A program made the translations under genes and the position numbers. From Amylostereum areolatum (taxonomy: Eukaryota > Basidiomycota > Agaricomycetes > Russulales > Stereaceae), in assembly GCA_012932865.1 (NCBI GenBank), contig SAXG01000021.1, forward strand, positions 310,001-374,000: 64,000 nt of DNA, written 5' to 3'. Positions within the stretch are counted from its first letter, which is position 1. Every line of letters begins with the position of its first letter. The notes under the pieces were generated by a model. That model was not told where the DNA came from. It worked only from the letters and a program-made list of their open reading frames with translations, and searched no databases. Shown in pieces: positions 11,390-20,543 of the stretch.

Positions 11390-12930
11390 TTAAGCTGTCC
11401 CGACTTCGGCGACAATAAAGGCCGTAAATAACACCACCGCCAACGCAGACGCGATCCCGACAATGAAGGCCATTGCGATCACAGCCAGAGACAACACTGG
11501 CGCCACTTCGCAGCGGTACAACCCTTTCTGACCCGTTCTCGCCAAGCGAAGGATACGGTTCGGTTTCCGCAAGGTACTTGTGTTCAAGCGTTCCACGGTC
11601 TTGCTCTGCTGTCCTTCCCGCACAGGTCTGATATGCCTAGAGAGGAAGGGAGTTGTTCAGGATTGGAGCATCTGATATTCCAAGGGACGACGCGTGTGTT
11701 GTTCTCCATAGTCTTTGCGTTGTTCAGATACCATCTTTCATTGTCTTGACGCCATTTGTTGAATCGCAGGTCTCTAACCAGCATGATCAATGAAGAGTAC
11801 CGCTTGTGCGGGTAATTTGGTCCATGGACATTAATAATGTTCGCGATAACGCAACAAAAACAGTTTCATCGACAAGGAAAAGAACACGACCTTGAGAAGC
11901 AACAAATGCACGTATGTGAGTGGTTTACGGGTTCGAGACACGGCTGGATTTCGTAAAGCTCGAAAATGGAAATACATGCAAGTACAACGCCTTGCTCACA
12001 GTCCTTCGAAGTTCGACCCAGTTCCCTGGCCGAGGTTTCAATCGCCGCGCTTCTCCTAAACGTCCTTCTCTCTCAGCGGCCAGCACCCACACGCTTGCAA
12101 CAGACGCACGGCGCCGGAAGCCGAAACAATGAGTACCTGCGCGACGATCTCTACAACCACACCGAACAGAGTAAGAACCAGCGTCAGGACGCACGCCAGG
12201 ACAGCGAGGGGGGCGATCAGCGCCGTGAGAAGGGGGACCAAGACCGTCAAGGCGGCGATGCGGAAGGGGGCCATCGTGGCGAGGGTGAAAATGATGCTGT
12301 ACATGTTGGTCCAGCATCTCTTGACGAAACGAACAAAGGCCCCGATCATCAGGACGATTTGCCGCCTGGCGAGGTGGAGAGACGAAGGCTGTCGAATGAC
12401 GCCGGTGGCGAGGAGCTGAGCGTACCTGCACTCATCCATAATACCCTTCCGACGCAGGAGATATGCCGCATCGTCCAACCAGAGCCCAGTGTCATTGTCC
12501 AAGTCTTTCCCACCGACCGACGCGATTGCCGTAGTGAGAACCTCGGCGATCTCATGCAGAGGGTCGAAATCCGAGTTCGCAGGACCATCCCTTCAGCATT
12601 TGGATGTCGACTTCGCAGAAGGGCACAATGTCTTCGAGATCGAGGATGAGACCCGGTTGAAAAGGCGATGTCGCTGCCGGGTCTTGAGGGAGAGAGGAAT
12701 CGCCTTCCAACCCGTCTTGCCACTGAATCTGCGCGACCCTGTCGGCACGCGTGCGGTCGTCGCGAGCGTAAAACGCGCCCCTGCGACCTTCGAATCGATA
12801 GAACAAACATTGTCCGGCGCTGTTTTCCACTTTGTTGGGTTGATCATCGTGGACGATGGTGTAAGACGCAACGAAGAGGTCGACAGTGGTCTGCGCCGAC
12901 ACTTGAGCTCTAGAGAAAAGATGTGAGGAA
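11390..12930 (-). CDS. Uncharacterised membrane-anchored protein (paralogue of 10327 gene)
   Basis: Minus-strand exons include about 12920-12560, 12600-12150 and 11640-11390. The N-terminal part starts near AQVSAQTTVDLFVASYT. The middle has the segment shared with the 10327 gene (DTGLWLDDAAYLLRRKG...GVIRQPS). Long hydrophobic stretches follow (IAALTVLVPLLTALIAP, LTLFGVVVEIVAQ) before a GTACTC donor. A last exon ends in a helix around SLAVIAMAFIVGIASALAVV. A frame change near 12590 between the N-terminal and middle parts is not explained by a splice pair I can find, so the gene may be disrupted. Function is unknown. Confidence 0.5.
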
Positions 12931-13155
12931 TGTACGAATAGACAGCGGGGATAACACGAACGGGAGAGGCGAATATGCGACTGGGATAGGGGTATATGTC
13001 ATGTCGTAGGGAGTCAGAAGCTTGCTTGGGCTGCTGGCCCCCATACTGATGTCTGTGCGAGCCTTATATAGGGCGAGCCATGTTCGTGATGGTCCAGGCT
13101 GTGTTACTCGCGAGCGAACAACAAAAGAACAAAGCGGCATCCGGAAACCGATGCA

Positions 13156-13163
13156 GTCTGAAC
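13156..13163. repeat. 8-bp target site duplication, left copy
   Basis: GTCTGAAC occurs immediately outside the left end of the outer element and again, in the same orientation, at 18596-18603 outside the right end. Confidence 0.75.
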
Positions 13164-13188
13164 CCCAGTCAAAAGTCGGTCGATAGGA

Positions 13189-13318
13189 TCCGATACAACT
13201 ACGATACAAAATGATACGAAGGGATACGAAAAGATACGATCGAGAAAATAGCCGAAAGGGACGGATACAGACGGATACGGCGGATACGAACGGGATACGA
13301 TACGATACAGACGATACG
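13189..13318. repeat. GATAC(GA) subterminal repeats, left
   Basis: About a dozen GATAC units, many extended to GATACGA, lie within 130 bp. They are spaced irregularly by 0-10 bases, as in transposase-binding subterminal arrays. Confidence 0.8.
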
Positions 13319-14380
13319 ACCCTATTTTGCTCGTCCGTCCTTATTCTTTCCTTCGCTTATTGTGTTCGCCTAATTTATAAACTTATTCGAAGGTCTCGAC
13401 GACTTCGAGTCCACGCGTTATTTATCTATGTAAGTATATTCTGTGAGCCTCGCTCCCGTGCGCTTTGTGTGTTCTTGTTTACCTTCGTATAACTTTACGT
13501 CCACCTCGGTCGTCCTTCCGTTCCTCCACCATCTCTTCCTTCACAACTTCCACGCCTCGTAGTTCCCGCACCCGCGACGTCCACCCACCTCCCCTGTCTG
13601 TGCCCCCCATCGCCGCCGCCATCCCACGCCCTTGCCCCCACCGTCTCCATGCTCCCATTGTCGCCAGCAAACCACCTCGTCGATAGCCGTGCCACTCCCA
13701 TGCCCTAGCCTCGGTCTCTGCAATGCCGGCACTGCCCTCGCCACCTCAACACCTCTCGCAACGTCCTCACCCTCATAGTGTTTATGTGCTATCGTCCCGG
13801 TGAGTCGTTACCTCCTCCCAGTTGGGCCCTACCTGCCACATCGGCTGTGCGCCGTCCCCCGGTACGTTCATTTACTTTTGGCGCTCACAATCCCCATACT
13901 GACCATGTTTTACTTCTGTCTGTGCCCACCCACCTACCTACCATGTCCGCGCTGCACCTGCAATCCCCATCAAGAGCCTCCACTTCTGCTTCATCAACCC
14001 TACCGCATCTGTGCTGGCAGGTTTATGCCATTTTTATGCATGCACCACACTGCCACCTCTCGCCATTACTCTACCGTCGCCTTGCCGTGTAGCACGACGT
14101 TCCTGCGCTGGCCACATCTCCACCTAGCTTCTCTTCCCTACCATGCTTGCACCCCCTATACCTATGCCACCATGCATCTTTCCCCCATGCTTGTCACGCC
14201 CTGTGCCAATAGACCAAACATGTAGTATATTAAATGATAATATAAATCTATTTCACTCGAAAGAGCTCGAAGAAAGGACCAAAAGCAGTGGCAAAGAACC
14301 CAAAAAGCGACCAAAAAGGGCAGAAACTACTGCTGGCAGGCACACCTAAGCCCAATAATAGCAAACCTAGGTCGAAAAGG
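13319..14380. other. Interior of outer element, non-coding
   Basis: The stretch is C/T-rich on the plus strand with many ACC, CCACC and CTACC words. Short frames exist but none resembles a protein family. It is bounded on both sides by GATAC-type repeats. Confidence 0.55.
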
Positions 14381-14529
14381 TCGGATACAAAAGGATAGGA
14401 TAGTTAACGTATCAGATTGTATCGGACGGAAGCTCGATACGAATAGATAGGATCCACTAGAACGGCAACTTTCCTGATACGATCCGGACTCGGCGCTTAA
14501 CGTCGTTCGTATCGGTTCGTATCGTTATG
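14381..14529. repeat. GATAC/GTATC subterminal repeats, right side of outer element
   Basis: GATAC and GTATC units recur, ending TTCGTATCGGTTCGTATCG. Read on the minus strand and continued past the inner transposon at 18554, they mirror the left end of the outer element. Confidence 0.7.
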
Positions 14530-14531
14530 TA

Positions 14532-14600
14532 CAGCCGTTTGCATAACCGACTGGAATCCGCGCGTCGAGAAACTTGTTTGTCAGAGCCAAACATTGCCTT
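14532..14600. repeat. Left terminal inverted repeat of inner transposon
   Basis: This is the reverse complement of 18484-18552 over 69 of 69 bases. Similarity fades after this point. Confidence 0.92.
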
Positions 14601-14680
14601 TTCGGGAAATCACGTCTGCTGCGGGAGTGACAGCTGTGCGTCGCGAGGTCAGCTTTGCAGTGTCTTGAGTCCTGACCGCA

Positions 14681-15772
14681 ATGGCACCTCCCCTTAACCC
14701 TCAACTTCGAGAACGCATTGTCGAATGGCGGGAGCGTTTTACAGTCTCCGAGATCACTGAACTCGCGCAGTGCTCAAAAAGCACAGTCTATGAAATCCTC
14801 CGCCTTTATCGCGAGACAGGTTCAGTGCATAGTCCCCATGGACTGTTGTCCCATGGCCGCTCCCGCATCCTTTCATTTGGAGAGCTCACATCCATCAACT
14901 CCTGGTTGGTCCAAGAGCCAGCAATGTTTCTTGACGAGATTCAAGACCGTCTTGACAAGGAGCTCGGAGTGTACGTTTCACTTGCAACCGTCGCCCGCGC
15001 TGTTCGCAGCCTTGCTCTCACTCACAAGCGGATATCAAAGGAGGCATTGGAACGAAACGATGCCGTTCGCGCAATGTGGGATGCAGCTTGGGGGGATATA
15101 CCCATGGAGAGCATAGTCTGGTTGGATGAATCTGGGGTGGATGATCGGGCACATCAGCGGACAATGGGAAGGGCACCACTGGGATCTGCATGCGTCCGCC
15201 GTGACCTGTTCTTCCATGGCACACGCCTGACAATGCTCCCAGTGCTCTCCTGTGATGGGATCATTGCTTTGGATCTTCTCGAAGGATCAGTCAACCGTGA
15301 GAGGTTCCTCCATTTTCTGCGGGAGGATGTTGTACGCTTCAATTTCTTCTGGATGTCTGTGTCATGCTTATGCCTGTGTTGTGCTCATATAGGCACCCCT
15401 TCTCAACTCATATACTCCAGACAATCCAAGCCGTAATTCTGTGGTAGTCATGGATAATGTTGCCTTTCATCATGGAGACGAAGTGCGGGAGATCATTGAG
15501 AATGACTGTGGTGCGTTGTGCTGTCTGAAAGCTCCGGCTTCAAGGTATACTAACCAGTTTTAATGACAGGTGCAAAGCTTATATACCTACCACCATACTC
15601 CCCCGACATGAATCCCATCGAGCAAGCTTTCAGTAGTATCAAAGCCTTCTTGCGCCGTAATGAAAGCCACTTCACTGGACCTCACATGCGCGCTGAACTC
15701 ATCCATCTTGCTATGGAAGAAATAACGAATGAAGATGCCATTGGCTGGATTACAAACTGCGGGTATTCGTAA
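14681..15772 (+). CDS. Tc1/mariner (IS630-like) DDE transposase
   Basis: This is the transposase expected to bind the inverted repeats and cut and join the element. Exons are 14681-15331, 15393-15510 and 15570-15772, giving 323 residues; introns are 61 and 59 nt and all junctions keep the frame. The N-terminus holds helix-turn-helix DNA-binding segments ([23 protein letters not shown]). The catalytic part shows the first Asp in [10 protein letters not shown], the second in [11 protein letters not shown], and the glutamate in [13 protein letters not shown], about 35 residues after the second Asp. The length matches complete Tc1/IS630-type transposases. The start is 80 bp inside the left inverted repeat. 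No stop or frameshift was found, so the gene looks intact. Confidence 0.92.
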
Positions 15773-15938
15773 AGTAGGTAACGAACGTGGGGTAGATGTA
15801 TGGACAGAGGTGATTATGCGACAGATGAGGGAGTAGTAGGTTAGCGGAAGGTTATGCAGTGTAGTAAAGAGTGGGGGGTCAGGACAGCATGGTGTATGTA
15901 CAGAAAATATTAGGCAACATTATAAAGGTTCGAGAAAC

Positions 15939-17985
15939 TCACTTATCCCCGAAGACATCGTACTCTGAAAAGAGAGACCGTACATAGTCTTTCTTCATGC
16001 GTAAACGCCTAGAGAATTGCTCTGCGGATGCAACGAGAACTCTCAGGCTATCGCTATCACCCCCGGTGAGTGACACCAAGGTGTCAAGGTCTAGCGAGGG
16101 CAAGGTTTCAAGGGTGATCTCCGCCGAAACAAGCATGGAGTGGTACTGCAACAGGTCATGTCCATCACGTTCAAGGATAGTGAGGAAAAAGTAATATAAC
16201 TCATCCTGACGCCGAGGCATAGGAGAGAAAGGCAGGGCAGGAGGCGGTGCTGGAGATAACATGGAAGCGGGGGTCGCCGATGAACCTGCGGCGGAGGGAA
16301 GGGGAGGCGGAGAAATGCCGAGAACAGCAGATATCATAGCACTTTGTTGATTGACGAGGCCAGCGATGACGGGGACAAGAGCGGTGGCGGCATCTGTGGG
16401 TGCAGCGGGTGTGGCGGTAGGTGTCATCACAGAATGTGGGCCTGAACGTCCACGGGCCTTGTGCGGGCGCAGACGACCATCGCGCACGCCATCAAACTCC
16501 TCAGTATTAGGAGGGTACTTGACAGTCGTTTCTTTCGCATCCTATCGAGATAGAGAAGGTCAGTACAGCATTGATCATATTCACAGAGGCTACTCACAAC
16601 AGCGGATGCCCAACGCTTCAATCGCTTCCGATTAAGGCCAATGTGTCCATCTTGGGTTGGATAACAGAAGCCTTGCTCGTTGTGCTCGCCGCGATGCTTG
16701 TCACACTTGTACATTTCCTTCAGCTCGAGAATGATAGTACCCTGACGCTTGATCGAGTCAGAGTACGAGTCCGTGTTTGGAACCTGAGAAATACAATAAG
16801 TTTGGCAGGTTCATTAAATATACGTGCAGGCTTACCTCGGTTCCAGCACACGTTGGTCCGAGTTCCTTGTCGTGCTGGAGCACGGCATCAAACGGCTACA
16901 AGTCCCAATATTAGTCAAAGCAGAAGAACAGGGATGAAACCACATACACGCTTGCGCAGCCGGAAAGCCTCCATGGCGTCAAGGTCAAGTTCGATGTAGA
17001 CATCACGAGGCCGTTTACGGAGTAAGGCCTCCCGAATTGCGAACCAGTCTTCATCTGAATCGACACTTGATGCATCACCCTTGCTGCAGGTAACAGAACG
17101 TTTAGGTATATGTTTGTATAACAATAGACGGAACAACTTACTTGACACCAGTCCAACGAATCTTGAAGGGTACGTTGATGGAGAACTGCCCATCCAACCC
17201 ATGGATACGAAGGCCTTCAGCTACGAGAGACTCACGCGGAGTACTCGGGGTGATAGCGACAGTGGTGACCTTCGTGTCGTGAGTCCTCTTTGAACTCGCA
17301 GAGCTCTTGCCCTTCGCGGAACGTGGCACAGCCGGGGTGTAATAGACAGTGTAATGTGTGGTGTAGCCTGCAGGTAATTGGTCAGTATGCTCATTGTTAA
17401 TGAAGAATGGATCAACGCACGGTCATTCGATGACGACGCAGCAGATCCTGGGGCGGAGGGTAGAAACCCAATGGCATCGCTTGTGTTCCCAGCCAAGGGA
17501 GTGCCGGAGTTAGCCTGGAGGGCGACTGGTGCCGACTGTTGAGGCATAGGTGGAGGCGGCGGCGGCAACTGTGGGCCTGGAGGTGGTGGTGGTGGCAGCG
17601 GCAGGCCTGGGGGCGGCGGAACTGGGGGCAGCGGAACTCGAGGTAGTGAGGCGAGCGTTGGGGCAACTACTCCGGGGTTGGCAGCCTGCCATCGTGCCGT
17701 CAACATATCGAGAACACGACGTTGATCTTGAGGCGACAGGCGCGCGAAGCCGGCTTGTCGCGACTCCTCCATCTCATCTTGGGATGTGTAGAATTGAGGA
17801 GGATTGACCGCTCCATCTAGAGAAAGTCAGCACCGCACACAAACTCTACTGGTACGTAACGTACCAATCCCTCCCGGGTTCACAAGCCAGTGGATCGACA
17901 CAGGTCGGGGAGCCTGCGGGTGTCGATAAGGAACGAATCGCGGTGTCAAAGGACGAGACGGTCCACGAGGGTCTGGAGAGGACAT
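15939..17985 (-). CDS. Transposon accessory protein, polyproline and Cys/His cluster
   Basis: The seven-exon model is 17985-17865, 17816-17421, 17367-17142, 17083-16948, 16895-16836, 16783-16598 and 16541-15939. It totals 1,728 nt (575 residues) with every junction in frame. The N-terminus starts MSSPDPRGPSRP. Residues about 80-145 are proline-rich, with runs of six or seven Pro. An acidic and basic middle follows (SSVDSDEDWFAIREALLRKRPRD split over one exon). Exon 6 encodes CDKHRGEHNEQGFCY, a C-x2-H-x3-H-x5-C arrangement that could bind zinc, then a GHIGLN...RLKRWAS stretch. The C-terminal third is Ala/Pro-rich and then helical. I do not recognise a family with a known role. Because it lies within the transposon repeats and is intact, it is probably element-encoded and may help targeting or regulation. 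Confidence 0.78.
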
Positions 17986-18483
17986 GAGGGAGGGAGCGGG
18001 AAAAAGATGGGGATGGAACTCACAAGCTCAAAACCCGAGGCTTTTTATCATCTTCGCCAACTTCACCGCAACTTCGCCGTGCTCCTGTCATCCACCAGAA
18101 TCCCACCCTCGTTGTTGCCCTTCAATCATGCGCAGTTTTGGTTTCTAGAGAGATCCAAATTAAGTGTAAGCATCCAAGACCACGAGGGGGACGTCTCCGA
18201 GGCTCCCGACTCCTCACTCACCGAGTATCCAAGCAACAAGGGTGGTTTGTGCTCGTTGTTGAGGTTTTTCAGGGTATTGAAGGCTTCTAGGCCAGCTATG
18301 AGGAGTTTTCATGACTCCCGAAGCCCGACACGGAGAGTGTTGATCACTCTGGAGAGGTCATTTGGGTGGAAAGTAGATGGAACATGTCGTCAATGGTCAT
18401 CGCAAAGATCAGGAAGCCCGCTCCTGAACAGCACGAAGTCACAAATGAGTCACTGCGTGACGAATGTGATAAGCACTCCCAAT

Positions 18484-18552
18484 AAGGCAATGTTTGGCTC
18501 TGACAAACAAGTTTCTCGACGCGCGGATTCCAGTCGGTTATGCAAACGGCTG
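18484..18552. repeat. Right terminal inverted repeat of inner transposon
   Basis: This is the perfect inverted copy of 14532-14600. Confidence 0.92.
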
Positions 18553-18563
18553 TATCATGTTTG

Positions 18564-18603
18564 GTATCGGATCCTATCGACGGACTTTTGACTGGGTCTG
18601 AAC
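18564..18603. repeat. Right terminus and target duplication of outer element
   Basis: 18564-18595 is the inverted copy of 13164-13196, with one mismatch and one base fewer. 18596-18603 is the second copy of GTCTGAAC. Confidence 0.75.
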
Positions 18604-18732
18604 AAGGCTGCTACTCGCGGCGGTGGTGACGATACAGCCTCTGAAAATATGGATAATAATGATTCTTAATTACTACACTGCACAAGAGAGATAAAAAAAG
18701 TCCCACTGTGGTCCTCAAGGAGTGCGCAACCA

Positions 18733-19545
18733 CTACTCCTCCTCCTCCCGTTCAGGGCCTATCATCATAAAGCACTCTTCGGGCGTCTCTTGGGTTGGCC
18801 CCTTTAACAGCTTGCTGATCGACTTGACTGGCGCGGGTATGTCCTCCTTGCGGCGGTAAACCTCAGCATCGGGGAACACGTGTTCCGCAAGTCGATCAAA
18901 GAGTAGTACTCCTTGCCACTGGTACTCGAGGTTTGGGCTGATCTGAGCCTCCGAAAGGCTGTCGAGGAGAGGGATGAGGGTAGGGAACAAGATTCCGGGG
19001 GGGAAGCCAGGGAGACTTTTGGTGTTTGCTATGTTTGAGATATCGAAGTTGAAGAAAGAGGAGGGGGTGAGGATGATGTAGGAGGGTGCATGGTATGGAC
19101 TATCGGGGGAAGTGACAGGAGGAGGCTGAACAGAGCGCAGACAGACTGAGGTGGCAAGAGCTTCAGGCGGATGTGAAATTTCGTCCAACATAAACCTGTG
19201 CGGCGTGTCTTCAGGTCGCAGATCTGGTCGCAGATCTCCAAATCGTGAGTTGGGAGGAGCTGGGTATCTCGCATATGTTTGCAGTTCAGCCAGTAGGGTG
19301 ACTGCGGCCCTTTCCAGGTCCTCTTCAGCGACGAGAAGTTGAAGGGTGTATGACCACTCGTATGGCACCTCGAAGGCACAGAAGAGAGCCTCATGTCCAA
19401 AGACAACGGCGGGAATCTTGTTCTCGGCGAGGATGGTTGCACTTTGAAGCCGCATTTCGAAGTAATTGATAGAAGGTAAAGGGCAAGGTTCATAATTGAT
19501 GCTGCGGAGTGCCTCACGAACAACGAGGGGTTCACCTTGCCACAT
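18733..19545 (-). CDS. Uncharacterised single-exon protein
   Basis: A single minus-strand frame of 270 residues starts MWQGEPLVVREALRSINYE. It contains a region reading ILAENKIPAVVFGHEALFCAFEVPYEW, followed by LQLLVAEEDLERAAVTLL. This resembles nucleotidyltransferase-like or substrate-binding proteins of Agaricomycetes, but the resemblance is weak and no catalytic motif is evident. The C-terminus is acidic (EREEEE). The sequence upstream of the ATG is the end of a MITE only four bases away, so the native 5' leader has been separated from the frame. Any upstream exon would now lie beyond 20235, where I see none. It may be a live gene with an altered promoter or a truncated one. Confidence 0.6.
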   Translation of the reverse strand: MWQGEPLVVREALRSINYEPCPLPSINYFEMRLQSATILAENKIPAVVFGHEALFCAFEVPYEWSYTLQLLVAEEDLERAAVTLLAELQTYARYPAPPNSRFGDLRPDLRPEDTPHRFMLDEISHPPEALATSVCLRSVQPPPVTSPDSPYHAPSYIILTPSSFFNFDISNIANTKSLPGFPPGILFPTLIPLLDSLSEAQISPNLEYQWQGVLLFDRLAEHVFPDAEVYRRKEDIPAPVKSISKLLKGPTQETPEECFMMIGPEREEEE

Positions 19546-19549
19546 ATTA

Positions 19550-20234
19550 GGGGGGTTCCCAGTAGCGCTGAACGAGCAGATTATTGCTCTGATGAACGGC
19601 CAGATGAATTCTCAGATGAACGGTGCGTCGCGTTCGGCACCACGGCAAGGCTGTCGGAGGTTGAACACTTTTGTATATTACATAATAGTGCGACGCGACG
19701 CGTCCAAGACGCGTCCGTGCTACTCCGTGACCGCATTCTCCTTTGTCCTCCGCTTTGGGGCCCAAATGCCTCAAGAATGTGGACGAAGTCAAGGCCCTTG
19801 AAGCCCGTATCTTGACCGGAGTAGGAGGAGGAGGAAGTGGAAGTGGAGGACTGCTCGGTAGTACCCGATGACATCGAAGACTCAAAGCCATCAATTGACA
19901 TTACGTCATCGGAGCCATTGTCGCACGGTGCCTCCGTCTCTGCATTGAACTGGGCTAAATAAACCTATATAATCCCGTTGGAGAGCTGTCGCTGCTCCGT
20001 CTGACATGGTATGATGGTGGGAGTGCAAAGAGAAAGGGGAAAAAGATAATATAATTGTTGCAGGCTGCAGCCGCACTGCACTGTACACGGAAGGCACCGA
20101 TAGCGGGGTTTAAAATTTCCCATCCGGAGACGCGGCAAGTAGCCAGTTCAGCGATCACGAGCCAAGCTGAGCGAATTCATCTGGCCGTTCATCAGAGCAA
20201 TAATCTGCTCGTTCAGCGCTACTGGGAACCCCCC
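19550..20234. mobile_element. 685-bp MITE with 62-bp perfect inverted repeats
   Basis: 19550-19611 and 20173-20234 are exact inverted copies over 62 bases, starting GGGGGGTTCCCAGTAGCGCT. TA stands directly outside both ends (19548-19549 and 20235-20236). No coding frame of note lies inside. Size, TA duplication and long identical repeats fit a MITE mobilised by a Tc1/mariner-type transposase. Its repeats do not match those of the 14532-18552 element. Confidence 0.9.
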
Positions 20235-20543
20235 TATTGGTTGTGATGGTGGAAGGAGAAAAACAATGACGACAAACAGGGGCAACGTCGCCTTAATGAA
20301 CGTAGATCACGTGCATTGTTCAACGAGAAGGAGAAGGCTATGTTCATTTGGAAGGCGATGCATGCATCCTGAACGACCTGAACGGCCTGAACACGCTGGT
20401 TCTCTGAACAAGGCGCTATTACGACGACACTGCTTTCCGAAGACACGCAGAGATGCACCCTAGTACTAGCCGGCGAGTCAATTAATATACAGGGGAATGA
20501 ATGAAAGGAAATACAAGAAGCTACAGTAGAAGTCGACACAAGA

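Larger units (their letters stand above)
14532..18552. mobile_element. Tc1/mariner-like transposon with two convergent genes
   Basis: This 4,021-bp element has inverted repeats at 14532-14600 and 18484-18552 that are identical over all 69 bases, starting CAGCCGTTTGC. TA lies directly outside both ends (14530-14531 and 18553-18554). TA duplication, a CAG terminus and a DDE_3/IS630-type transposase agree on the Tc1/mariner group. It carries a plus-strand transposase gene and a minus-strand accessory gene whose 3' ends face each other 166 bp apart. Perfect repeats and two open multi-exon frames suggest recent, possibly still competent, insertion. It sits close to the right end of the outer element. 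Confidence 0.88.
13164..18595. mobile_element. Outer non-autonomous DNA element with GATACGA-rich ends
   Basis: The ends at 13164-13196 and 18564-18595 form inverted repeats starting C(C)CAGTCAAAAGTC and continuing to GGATCCGATAC with one internal mismatch. The left copy has one extra C. Inside each end lie repeats of GATAC(GA), running inward in opposite orientation. Removing the nested transposon (14532-18552 plus one TA) leaves about 1.4 kb with no convincing coding frame. The 8-bp duplication and heptamer-rich subterminal regions fit hAT- or KDZ-type elements better than Tc1/mariner. Superfamily assignment is inference. Confidence 0.7.

Noticed and set aside
13465..14349. Pro/Ser/His-rich open frames inside the outer element
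   Set aside because: They come from C/T-rich repeats, overlap each other in several frames and show no protein-like features.
13164..18595. A single 5.4-kb transposon whose left inverted repeat was interrupted by a 1.3-kb insertion
   Set aside because: First reading. Rejected because TA flanks the inner repeats, the terminus CAG fits Tc1/mariner, and removing the inner element restores symmetry of the outer one. Nesting explains all the data with fewer assumptions.
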